DNA of 13,454 bases, taken from the NCBI GenBank assembly GCA_003229995.1, contig QIGJ01000146.1, forward strand, positions 1-13,454. The letters are read 5' to 3'. Below the pieces are notes generated by a model. That model had not been told where the DNA came from. It saw only the letters and a program-made list of their open reading frames with translations, and searched no databases. Below, in pieces: positions 7,320-13,454 of this stretch. Both the position numbers and the translations under genes were made by a program. Each line of letters begins with the position of its first letter. Within the stretch, counting starts at the first letter, position 1. The DNA is from Gammaproteobacteria bacterium. Lineage in GTDB: Bacteria > Pseudomonadota > Gammaproteobacteria > SZUA-152.

Positions 7320-8249
7320 TTATTTGCCTGAGCGAAAGCTGCGTGAGCCTGAATATGACGAACTGCGACTACTGGAGCCATACGAGCTGTAGCGGGATGA
7401 GGATGATTTTGATGACGATTTTGATGATGTTCCGCCATAGCGGGATGAGCGTTTAGCGGTCGTTGCATAACGGGCATTCGTTGCGGCGCTGGGTTTGTTA
7501 TATCTGCTGGGGTAGCGTTTGCTTAAATTCTGATTTTGAGCAACATCGGCATTGGAACCCCAGCGGTTACGGCCATAATTTCCGTAATAACTGTAATGGG
7601 GGCGTGATGACCATGAGCTGTAATTATAACGATTCATACCGAATACGTTACTAAACATGGAGTACATGCCATACCAGGCCCAAAAAGATTGCCCGCTACT
7701 ACCCTGAGTCCAACTGCCATAGGCCGGATTGCCGACTAGCGCATTGGCCTGCTGGGCACTGGCCCGCTGTGAAGCGGGCACATTGATTACCGCCAGTTGA
7801 CCATCGGATAATGAGGCTAACGTATTGACCACATCCGCCAAGCCGTTATTGAATTCATAAACATCGGCAGCCGAGTTGATTAATTGTAATTCCTGTAAGC
7901 CGCTGGAGGCTGTTTCTGTATTGGTCGGGGTCAGGCTGACTGCCATCAGTCGTTGATTCAGTGTGGTGTAAGCCTTGCCTTGCGAGGTCGCTTCTTTTTT
8001 CAGCAGTGTGGCGATATCCCGATAATCCGGTTTTTGCTGAATTAACGCACTGGCATACTTATCAATTAACAAGGCATTGCTTAGCCCGCGCGCATCCAAT
8101 TGATCTTTCAAATACGCCAGGCTGGATTGCGCATTTTTATGTGCGTCGCGCAACTGTCCCTCAAAGCGGTTGCCACACGCCGATAACAAGGCAACTATCA
8201 GTAAGAGCCCAAGCGAGTAAGTGAATATCCTTAATTTATTTGTTTGCAT
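7320..8249 (-). CDS. Lipoprotein with Ser/Tyr/Arg-rich low-complexity tail
   Basis: A 309-residue protein I do not recognise as a named family. The N-terminus has a positively charged start, a hydrophobic stretch (~9–22) and a lipobox LSAC, with lipidated Cys25. The next residue is Gly, not Asp, so outer-membrane sorting is plausible. Residues 30–170 look mainly helical. Residues 175–230 are rich in Trp, Tyr, Ser and Gly. From about 245 the tail is Ser/Arg/Tyr-rich with runs such as SSKSSSKSSSSRYSSYGS; the corresponding DNA contains short GAT/TTT tandem units at 7402–7429. AGGAGT is placed well upstream of the ATG. The gene follows the channel gene by nine bases. The tail could bind cell wall, LPS or nucleic acid, but this is speculation. 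Confidence 0.8.
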   Translation of the reverse strand: MQTNKLRIFTYSLGLLLIVALLSACGNRFEGQLRDAHKNAQSSLAYLKDQLDARGLSNALLIDKYASALIQQKPDYRDIATLLKKEATSQGKAYTTLNQRLMAVSLTPTNTETASSGLQELQLINSAADVYEFNNGLADVVNTLASLSDGQLAVINVPASQRASAQQANALVGNPAYGSWTQGSSGQSFWAWYGMYSMFSNVFGMNRYNYSSWSSRPHYSYYGNYGRNRWGSNADVAQNQNLSKRYPSRYNKPSAATNARYATTAKRSSRYGGTSSKSSSKSSSSRYSSYGSSSRSSSYSGSRSFRSGK

Positions 8250-8258
8250 TATCGACTC

Positions 8259-9353
8259 CTATGAAATCAATGCTCTCACATCATCATTGCTGTGCATATT
8301 GGTATCCTTGCTGATGGTGATTAATGCCTGTATATCCGGTTTTGCGCGTGCGGGAGGGTTATACACCAACGCCTGGCTGTGGCGATCAATGTAGGCCACC
8401 GCAATACCGGCATCATGCGTGATTAAACGCGCCACCACATCGCACCAGTCCATATTGCTTATTTCCACGTCGTAGCGTCGGTATTCGTCCCCCTCGCTGT
8501 TAAACATGTTTTCGATGATGCGTTCTGAGCCTGGGGCATCAAAGGCACGTACCATCATTTCAGGGTACGCGCGAATTGGTCGTATCACAATATTGGCTCC
8601 GGCATCTTCAAGCCGCTTGCGGTTGTTATCCTCAACACACTCAGCCAGGATGTTGGCCTTGACGTTTAAATCTTTCAGGCGATGTAAAATATCAAATGTA
8701 CGCCCATCCGAGCTTTCATCATTTTCATCTTTTGCCAGTACAATGATATCATGGGCCTGAGCGATACAAACGGCAATCAGGTCTTGTGGGTTGCTGGCAT
8801 TGCCGTTGTAATGCACTACATTGTCAAGCTGGGTAATAAAATCAGGTAAACCCTGTGGAAATTGTCGGGTCAGTAAATAAATGACCGTATCATTATAGTG
8901 GGCTGTTGCCCTGAATTGTTTTATCAGGCGTTGCAGATAACGCTCGCCAGAATGCGAAGGGGTATTTAATATGACGATATGCTGGTTCATGTCCCAACTC
9001 CAATGGCCTTTGGTTTTTTGCTCGCGGATCGCAAAACGGTAATCAAAATAATCACCAACCACCTTGGCTAATATAAAAATACCACCCAGATAAATCAAAA
9101 GAATAGTGGCAATACGCCCCTGAGTGGTACTGGCCGATATATCGCCATAACCCACGGTGGTGGCCGTGGTAAATGTCAGCCAGGCTGCATCTCCTACACT
9201 TAAGTTCTCATAATGCACCATAAAGCTAATATGTAAAATGAAAATAAACGTTAACAGAAAACATGACTTTCTGATCGAACGAATTAAATCATGCTGTATG
9301 CCGTGTTTTAGCCGGTCACGTTTTTTTATAAAATAACGGAGTATTGAGTGCAT
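8259..9353 (-). CDS. Two-helix potassium-channel-like protein with RCK/TrkA-N-type domain
   Basis: A 364-residue inner-membrane protein. It has a basic N-terminus, TM1 (~31–48), a pore helix and selectivity filter TVGYGD (66–71), and TM2 (~81–100). A cytoplasmic Rossmann-like RCK domain follows (~123–265), with IVILNTPSHSGE and a later LAECVEDNNRKRLEDAGANIV. The TVGYGD filter indicates K+ selectivity, and the overall plan resembles MthK. The first RCK loop lacks the GxGxxG dinucleotide motif, so the ligand may not be NAD(H). The region 285–364 looks like a further ligand-binding or regulatory part. It lies 49 bp after the small ribbon-helix-helix-like gene, the widest gap inside the cluster, and has only a weak ribosome binding site. 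Inferred role: K+ or cation flux coupled to membrane stress. Confidence 0.88.
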   Translation of the reverse strand: MHSILRYFIKKRDRLKHGIQHDLIRSIRKSCFLLTFIFILHISFMVHYENLSVGDAAWLTFTTATTVGYGDISASTTQGRIATILLIYLGGIFILAKVVGDYFDYRFAIREQKTKGHWSWDMNQHIVILNTPSHSGERYLQRLIKQFRATAHYNDTVIYLLTRQFPQGLPDFITQLDNVVHYNGNASNPQDLIAVCIAQAHDIIVLAKDENDESSDGRTFDILHRLKDLNVKANILAECVEDNNRKRLEDAGANIVIRPIRAYPEMMVRAFDAPGSERIIENMFNSEGDEYRRYDVEISNMDWCDVVARLITHDAGIAVAYIDRHSQALVYNPPARAKPDIQALITISKDTNMHSNDDVRALIS

Positions 9354-9402
9354 ATAAAGATGGGTTTTGTTCGCTTTTTAACCTAGCCTGACCGGTACAT
9401 TC

Positions 9403-9735
9403 TTAGTCCGGCAACGCATTTTTTGTTGCGCTAAGCAATTCTTTCTTTATTTTCTCACGGATTTGATCTTTCATATCTGCTGTTAACTGGTAACGTTTGG
9501 CCAATACGTCATAATCTTCGGCCGACAGGCTGATACTCAGTCGGGGTCGTATGGGCTTTTTTCGTGGCAAACCGATAATATCACGGATATAATCTGATGG
9601 GCTCAAGTTTTGCTCAATCGCTTTAATACGTACCGCTCTGAATTGTTCCTGCTCTAACTCAAATATCACCTGAACGGCGCGGATATTTTTATCTGATTTC
9701 GTCCAGGCGCTGGGAATGTTCTTTTTTGCGGTCAT
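9403..9735 (-). CDS. Small protein resembling two tandem ribbon-helix-helix units
   Basis: A 110-residue basic soluble protein with no named family that I recognise. Residues ~19–56 (RAVQVIFELEQEQFRAVRIK…SPSDYIRDIIGL) follow the ribbon-helix-helix pattern: an alternating beta strand, a first helix, an N-L-S-P turn and a second helix. Residues ~64–100 (RPRLSISLSAEDYDVLAKRY…MKDQIREKI) repeat the same pattern, joined by a Pro/Lys/Arg linker. One chain could therefore form an intramolecular DNA-binding dimer. It starts six bases after the DUF2491 stop without a clear ribosome binding site, which implies coupling. It is the only likely DNA-binding protein in the cluster, so it is a candidate regulator of the palindromic promoter at 11535–11567. 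A non-DNA-binding structural role remains possible. Confidence 0.65.
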   Translation of the reverse strand: MTAKKNIPSAWTKSDKNIRAVQVIFELEQEQFRAVRIKAIEQNLSPSDYIRDIIGLPRKKPIRPRLSISLSAEDYDVLAKRYQLTADMKDQIREKIKKELLSATKNALPD

Positions 9736-9741
9736 ATTACG

Positions 9742-10383
9742 TTACGCAAGCCAATATTCTTCGACTTTATTTAATGCCAAATAAGCAATTAAATAGACAT
9801 CGGTGCGGCCACCATCAAACACTTCAATGCGTATTGCATGGCACCGATCGTCGGTGACCAGTAATTTATAATCGAATCCTTCCCAGTCGGCATCTGTTAA
9901 TGTTTCATTACGACAATCTTTTTTGCTGCGATAGGCTTCGTTAGTGCGCTCCTGAAAATACGATTTGCCGATGAAACCTTGTAGTTCATTCAACTCGGCA
10001 TTCGTTTGGCGCTGGATACGATGATCGGTATTATCCGGCTCATCAAAAATGGCAACGAACTGATCACGGCCAAAAATATCGAACACTTTTTCCGGGAGGA
10101 CTGCCATGGCCATTTCCAGCGGTCGATCCGGGTTCACCGTGCTGACGGATAACAATACACGTTGATCAACCCCTTCCAGAATGGAAACCGTTTTGCAATT
10201 TTCTATTGCGCTGATGTCATAAAACACCTGCTCAGACACTTTTAACGTCTGCCCGGATATCAGTGTTTGTTCAGAAAATTCCATTTTTAACATATCCCCT
10301 GGCTGTAAATCTTTTGGGGATTCAACGGTTCGAGCGGGTGGTGACTTGTCGCCACCACCCAATATCGACTTAAACAAACCCAT
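9742..10383 (-). CDS. yjfK: DUF2491 family protein (YjfK-like)
   Basis: A 213-residue soluble protein similar in length and plan to E. coli YjfK (DUF2491). Function is unknown. The N-terminus MGLFKSILGGG resembles a short amphipathic segment like that of the neighbouring PspA protein. The rest looks mainly beta, with acidic surfaces and motifs such as LQPGDMLKMEF (~26–36) and DADWEGFDYKLL (~163–174). There is no signal peptide and no membrane helix. It starts two bases after the PspA-like stop, so the two are probably made together. The conserved order DUF2170–PspA–DUF2491 suggests it partners the PspA homologue at the membrane, which is inference from context. Confidence 0.82.
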   Translation of the reverse strand: MGLFKSILGGGDKSPPARTVESPKDLQPGDMLKMEFSEQTLISGQTLKVSEQVFYDISAIENCKTVSILEGVDQRVLLSVSTVNPDRPLEMAMAVLPEKVFDIFGRDQFVAIFDEPDNTDHRIQRQTNAELNELQGFIGKSYFQERTNEAYRSKKDCRNETLTDADWEGFDYKLLVTDDRCHAIRIEVFDGGRTDVYLIAYLALNKVEEYWLA

Positions 10384-10385
10384 GG

Positions 10386-11081
10386 CTAACTTTGCCCTTT
10401 CTGTTTTTTCAATCGATCCAGAATTGATGAACCTGAGTTGCCTGAATTGACAATCCCGGCATTTTTCAATTTGGCTTGCAGGTCATCACCATTTTCATCG
10501 GCATGCAATTCCATTGCCGCTGACGCCTGATCTTCACGTTTTTGCTGACGTTCCTTGATACGTTCAAGCGAATCCGTTGCACTGCGCAGCGATGAGTTTG
10601 AGCCTGAAAATTTGGCCGAGGCCAAATCATTGGCTTTTTGCACTTTCGCGGTTGTTTTAACCACTGACACTTCACGATCCATGGCCTGGATGTTGCGTTC
10701 GCTTTGACGAATCATTTTTTTCAGGCTGGCAACCTTGGAATCGTAGCCATCGCGTATTCCTTGCTGAATCGTCAGTTCATGTTCAAATTCAGCAATTTTG
10801 TTTGCGATATCCAGTGCCAGGCTTTCATCACCTTTGTCTATCGCTTGTATGGCATAAGTTTCATGTTCTGTAATTTTCTCACCAAGGTCTTTTACTTTGC
10901 GATCAACACCCATTTTTTCAGCCATAATTGATGTCAGGCCGGTTTTGGCGTCGTTCAGGGCTTTTTTGGAATCACGTATTTCTTGCTCCAAAATACGAAT
11001 TGCCTGTGAATCAACAATTGCTTCACCTACTTCCGTTGCACCACCGCGTACTGCGCTTAATAATTTGTTAAATATACCCAT
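10386..11081 (-). CDS. yjfJ: PspA/IM30 family membrane-protecting protein (YjfJ-like)
   Basis: A 231-residue, almost entirely helical protein of the PspA/Vipp1 (ESCRT-III-like) superfamily. These proteins bind stressed inner membrane through an N-terminal amphipathic helix (here MGIFNKLLSAVRG) and polymerise by long coiled coils (~25–155, dense in E, K and Q). After a Ser-rich break (~157–170) come another helix (~171–195) and a tail ending in SILDRLKKQ. Genome context (DUF2170 before, DUF2491 after) places it in the YjfJ group and not with the pspABC regulator; no PspB/PspC/PspF gene is seen. An AAGGAGG embedded in the last codons of yjfI lies 11 bases before the ATG, so translation should be strong. 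Inferred role: membrane stabilisation under stress. Confidence 0.92.
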   Translation of the reverse strand: MGIFNKLLSAVRGGATEVGEAIVDSQAIRILEQEIRDSKKALNDAKTGLTSIMAEKMGVDRKVKDLGEKITEHETYAIQAIDKGDESLALDIANKIAEFEHELTIQQGIRDGYDSKVASLKKMIRQSERNIQAMDREVSVVKTTAKVQKANDLASAKFSGSNSSLRSATDSLERIKERQQKREDQASAAMELHADENGDDLQAKLKNAGIVNSGNSGSSILDRLKKQKGQS

Positions 11082-11084
11082 AGC

Positions 11085-11510
11085 TTATGCAGCCTCCTTT
11101 AAATAATCTGATACTGCTTCAATGGCTTCCAACACATTGTCACTGAGCAGCTCTATTTCATGTAATAACTCGTCGATGCTGGCTTTGGGTGACAGCGCAC
11201 CAAACATAATGTACTGGTCACCAATTTTCGAAAATGCCGATAATGGGATCGAAACATTCATCATCAGCATGGCTTCCACCATGGCGGTGCGTTTATCCGG
11301 GTCAACCTGTTCGTCGCCAAATAAATAACTGATGCACAGTATCTGTCCTTCATCGGCGGTCATGTAAATTGGGAATTCTTCCCGGTCTTCCACCTTGATG
11401 CAGGCCACTTTATTTTCGGTATCAAACATTTCAACCGACAGGCTGATGCCATGGGATGTTTGATTTTCCGCCAAATCCTTCATCAGTTGCGCTAACTTTT
11501 CGGTGCTCAT
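11085..11510 (-). CDS. yjfI: DUF2170 family protein (YjfI-like)
   Basis: A 141-residue acidic soluble protein of the DUF2170 family. Function is unknown. It has no signal peptide or membrane segment. The middle carries VEDREEFPIYMTADEGQILC and the C-terminal half ends in a long acidic helix (LLHEIELLSDNVLEAIEAVS). I chose the ATG at 11510 because GGAGG sits five to nine bases upstream at 11515–11519; the upstream TTG at 11528 would translate through that site. It is the first gene after the palindromic promoter at 11535–11567 and ends three bases before the PspA-like gene, whose ribosome binding site it contains. It probably acts with the PspA-like and DUF2491 proteins. Confidence 0.85.
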   Translation of the reverse strand: MSTEKLAQLMKDLAENQTSHGISLSVEMFDTENKVACIKVEDREEFPIYMTADEGQILCISYLFGDEQVDPDKRTAMVEAMLMMNVSIPLSAFSKIGDQYIMFGALSPKASIDELLHEIELLSDNVLEAIEAVSDYLKEAA

Positions 11511-11534
11511 ATTTCCTCCAGTGGTCAAAGGTGA

Positions 11535-11567
11535 GACATAATATGTCCTGGCGACATATTATGTCAA
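11535..11567 (-). promoter_or_regulatory. Palindromic operator overlying a sigma70 promoter for the yjfI–pspA operon
   Basis: GACATAATATGTC (11535–11547) and GACATATTATGTC (11553–11565) are exact reverse complements separated by CTGGC. Each arm is itself an odd palindrome (GACATA-N-TATGTC), and the centres are 18 bp apart. Read on the minus strand the same bases give TTGACA (11567–11562), 18 bases, then TATTAT (11543–11538), so one palindrome covers the −35 and the other the −10. Transcription would start near 11531, about 20 bases before the yjfI ATG. There is no T-run, so a terminator for the upstream gene is unlikely. A dimeric repressor bound at the pair would exclude RNA polymerase. Confidence 0.75.
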
Positions 11568-13280
11568 CTACTTGTCGATAATATATATTCCCTGCTGTTT
11601 TTCCCAGTCAGACTTGTGGTACTGATAAGCCGCCTGACTGTTGATTCTATTCACTTTTATACTGTCCAATTGATCAAAAAAGTGTCGATTAAACTCAAAT
11701 GCCGCCAATAAAACACTTCGTGTAGACCAGCCATCGTTTACCGTCAGGTGGTCTTTTTGTGCCAGCCGGGCTCTGGCAGACACACCATTTTTAGTCGCAA
11801 TGGTCCAACCCCACTCACCAAAACTGGGTACATTATGATGATACTGCTCCACATGCATAAAACCTGCGTATTGCACTGTTTTGCCAATGGATAAAAAGGT
11901 ATTTTTGGCGTGATAAGGCGAGGTGGATTGCACCACCATAGCACCATCACCGGTCAATAATGTTTTAAGTTTGGCGTAAAAGCGCGCGGAGTATAATTTA
12001 TTCAGGTCCGGGTGGCTGGGATCAGGTAAATCCACAATGATGACATCATACAAACGTTGCTGTTGAATCAGTTCATCCACTTTCAGAAAAGCATCGCCAA
12101 AATGCGTCTGCACCCTTGGGTCACTGAAAGCATATTCGTTTAAGTCCAGCAACGCCTGATTGATGGTTTTTCCCTTATCAACATGGGGGGTGGTAAAAAA
12201 GTCAACAATAGCCGCATCAATATCGATCAGGTCAACCGACTGTGGTTGCCAGCGCAACACATCCCGTAGTGCTAGACCATCTCCCCCTCCAATGATTAAA
12301 ATAGCATCATGACGGGCGGAGGCATGCATAACGGGTGCGACTAACATCGCATGGTAAATAATTTCATCGTTACTGGCGAATTGTGAGCGGCCATTAATGA
12401 ACATCGAAACGATTTTTGGCTTGGCCGGGTCCATAATGCGTTCAGTAATGGTAACGTGCTGATATTCGGTGTTGTAACTGAAAATGACTTTGTCTTTGTA
12501 GAGCAAGTCCTCCATGGCGTTATCCCAGTCGATACCGTTGATTGCAATCGCGACAACAACGCCAGCCACCAGAAGGTGCGCACTGACCACCCACGCCCCA
12601 AAACGGATGCGCTTTCGATAAACACTGTAAAACAGTAAGCCAACCAGTAAATTAACGCTGGCAGTCATCACTGCAGCAGTGGTGGGAGGCAGGCTCAGCA
12701 TAAACAGAACCCAAATGGCTGCGCCTATACCCGCCCCAATGTAATCCGCGCCGTAGACCGAACCGGCATTATGCGCAACATGTTCACCATAAAGCGTTTC
12801 CCGGATGCTGGCAATTAACGGGATCTCCATACCAATGAAAAACCCCAAAATAAAACCAACCACATAAGGCATAATAGACGCTATTTTATGTGCCCAGAGA
12901 ATCATGCCGCCACGAGGAATTAAATCAGGGGGTAACAAAAACGTTTCCATCAGAATTTGCGGCAATATATTTGCCAGCGCCGTTGTCGCGGCTAATACCA
13001 ATACCGAGCTGACACCAATCAATGCCACGCTGACTTCCAGCCAGACAAAGGCAGTAAAATGAGCTTTAAAAATGCGCGCAGTAAAAGCTCCCAGACCCAT
13101 TGCGACGATCATCACGCCAATCATGGCAAAAATGACTTGTTCAACTGCGCCTAAAATACGCCCCGCATAATGTGACAGCAAATATTCATAAATGAGTCCA
13201 CAGCCCGCCAAAATACCCATAATGGCGAATAACACAAAATCATGTTGACGTAACGACAGTTTTGATGGGCGCTGGTTCAT
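11568..13280 (-). CDS. speE: Membrane-anchored polyamine aminopropyltransferase (spermidine synthase-like)
   Basis: A 570-residue fusion of an N-terminal membrane domain and a C-terminal aminopropyltransferase. About seven hydrophobic helices are visible (~15–35, 46–69, 78–103, 137–157, 176–197, 200–221, 228–249). The catalytic part (~260–515) shows YQHV (273–276), INGRSQFASNDE (295–306), the decarboxylated-AdoMet loop IIGGGDG (329–335), acidic LIDID (351–355), DPRV and GDA (~387–397), and DLPDP (417–421), whose first Asp matches the catalytic DxxDP Asp of SpeE. Family activity is transfer of aminopropyl from decarboxylated AdoMet to a polyamine such as putrescine. Differences from soluble SpeE are Asn for Asp in LDG and YHA in place of YHE, so the exact substrate is open. 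Its stop abuts the −35 of the next promoter. Its ribosome binding site is weak. Confidence 0.88.
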   Translation of the reverse strand: MNQRPSKLSLRQHDFVLFAIMGILAGCGLIYEYLLSHYAGRILGAVEQVIFAMIGVMIVAMGLGAFTARIFKAHFTAFVWLEVSVALIGVSSVLVLAATTALANILPQILMETFLLPPDLIPRGGMILWAHKIASIMPYVVGFILGFFIGMEIPLIASIRETLYGEHVAHNAGSVYGADYIGAGIGAAIWVLFMLSLPPTTAAVMTASVNLLVGLLFYSVYRKRIRFGAWVVSAHLLVAGVVVAIAINGIDWDNAMEDLLYKDKVIFSYNTEYQHVTITERIMDPAKPKIVSMFINGRSQFASNDEIIYHAMLVAPVMHASARHDAILIIGGGDGLALRDVLRWQPQSVDLIDIDAAIVDFFTTPHVDKGKTINQALLDLNEYAFSDPRVQTHFGDAFLKVDELIQQQRLYDVIIVDLPDPSHPDLNKLYSARFYAKLKTLLTGDGAMVVQSTSPYHAKNTFLSIGKTVQYAGFMHVEQYHHNVPSFGEWGWTIATKNGVSARARLAQKDHLTVNDGWSTRSVLLAAFEFNRHFFDQLDSIKVNRINSQAAYQYHKSDWEKQQGIYIIDK

Positions 13281-13321
13281 TTTTAGTTTTGTTATTCCGT
13301 TTGTTCTGTGTTGCGCTGCAT

Positions 13322-13348
13322 TTTATATCCCTGGATCCTGGATATAAA
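13322..13348. promoter_or_regulatory. Perfect inverted repeat upstream of the aminopropyltransferase gene
   Basis: TTTATATCC (13322–13330) and GGATATAAA (13340–13348) are exact reverse complements around CTGGATCCT. It lies 42 bases upstream of the SpeE-like ATG and 28 bases downstream of the preceding gene's stop. It could be a regulator site over a promoter (TATAAA at the ATG-proximal side on the minus strand, without a good −35) or a small hairpin after the upstream gene. No T-run follows, which argues against an intrinsic terminator. Confidence 0.4.
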
Positions 13349-13376
13349 GCATACCAGAATGACAGCATTCTCGACT

Positions 13377-13454
13377 TCAATTACATCGCTTTAATTCAGG
13401 AAATTTCTCAAACAAGTCATCGACGGAGAAGGTGATGACGTTTTCACCTTTGAA
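13377..13454 (-). CDS. C-terminal end of an unidentified gene (partial)
   Basis: The minus-strand frame open from the window edge ends in TGA at 13377–13379. It encodes 25 residues that read as natural protein, including NVITFSVDDLFEKFPELKRC. The stop is followed by ~96 bp before the SpeE-like gene on the same strand, so this gene may belong to the same cluster. The fragment is too short to identify the family. Confidence 0.5.
   Translation of the reverse strand, partial: FKGENVITFSVDDLFEKFPELKRCN

Noticed and set aside
7402..7429. Short GAT/TTT tandem units as a stand-alone repeat or CRISPR-like feature
   Set aside because: They simply encode the Ser/Lys-rich tail of the lipoprotein in frame; there are no spacers.
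11511..11528. Upstream TTG start for the DUF2170 gene adding six residues
   Set aside because: It would read through the GGAGG ribosome binding site, which is ideally placed for the ATG at 11510.
11535..11565. The 13-bp inverted repeat as a terminator of the SpeE-like gene
   Set aside because: The stem is AT-rich, has no following T-run on the transcribed strand, and coincides exactly with −35/−10 hexamers.
13356..13371. AGAATG–4–CATTCT short inverted repeat
   Set aside because: Only six-base arms without promoter context; could easily be chance.

Overview
The window looks like chromosomal DNA from a gammaproteobacterium of moderate GC content. PriA, Nth and ArgG all resemble the gammaproteobacterial forms, and an nth–DUF1841 pair is typical of gamma/betaproteobacteria. 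I cannot name a genus. No rRNA, tRNA, CRISPR array or intact transposase is visible.

Left part (1–5631) is housekeeping. After about 320 bases with no clear gene comes priA (minus strand, replication-restart helicase). A 680-base divergent spacer follows. It holds a ~160-bp imperfect inverted repeat that looks like a miniature mobile element, a tight cluster of three DnaA-box-like 9-mers next to an AT-rich stretch, and a sigma70-type promoter. Then come nth (endonuclease III) and a DUF1841 gene on the plus strand, overlapping by one base. They face argG (argininosuccinate synthase, minus strand), which has its own good promoter.

Right part (5716–13454) is all on the minus strand and reads from right to left as one tightly packed gene cluster: the tail of an unidentified gene; a membrane-anchored polyamine aminopropyltransferase (SpeE-like); a DUF2170 protein (YjfI-like); a PspA/IM30 protein (YjfJ-like); a DUF2491 protein (YjfK-like); a small protein resembling two ribbon-helix-helix units in tandem; a two-helix potassium-channel-like protein with an RCK-type cytoplasmic domain; a lipoprotein with a Ser/Tyr/Arg-rich tail; a membrane protein with four DUF350 units; and an M50-type membrane metalloprotease. 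The yjfI–yjfJ–yjfK order plus DUF350 is the core of the poorly understood E. coli yjfIJKLMC locus. Here it is enlarged with a channel, a protease, a lipoprotein and a candidate regulator, and is linked to polyamine synthesis.

The most striking regulatory signal lies between the SpeE-like gene and yjfI. A perfect 13-bp inverted repeat, each arm itself an odd palindrome, exactly overlies a TTGACA–18–TATTAT promoter. This suggests the PspA-centred set is switched by a dedicated repressor, possibly the small ribbon-helix-helix-like protein of the same operon. The inferred picture is an inducible membrane-protection or ion/polyamine homeostasis system: PspA on the inner face, channel and DUF350 protein in the membrane, lipoprotein at the envelope, and protease for signalling or quality control. 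The role is inference; family membership is much better supported.
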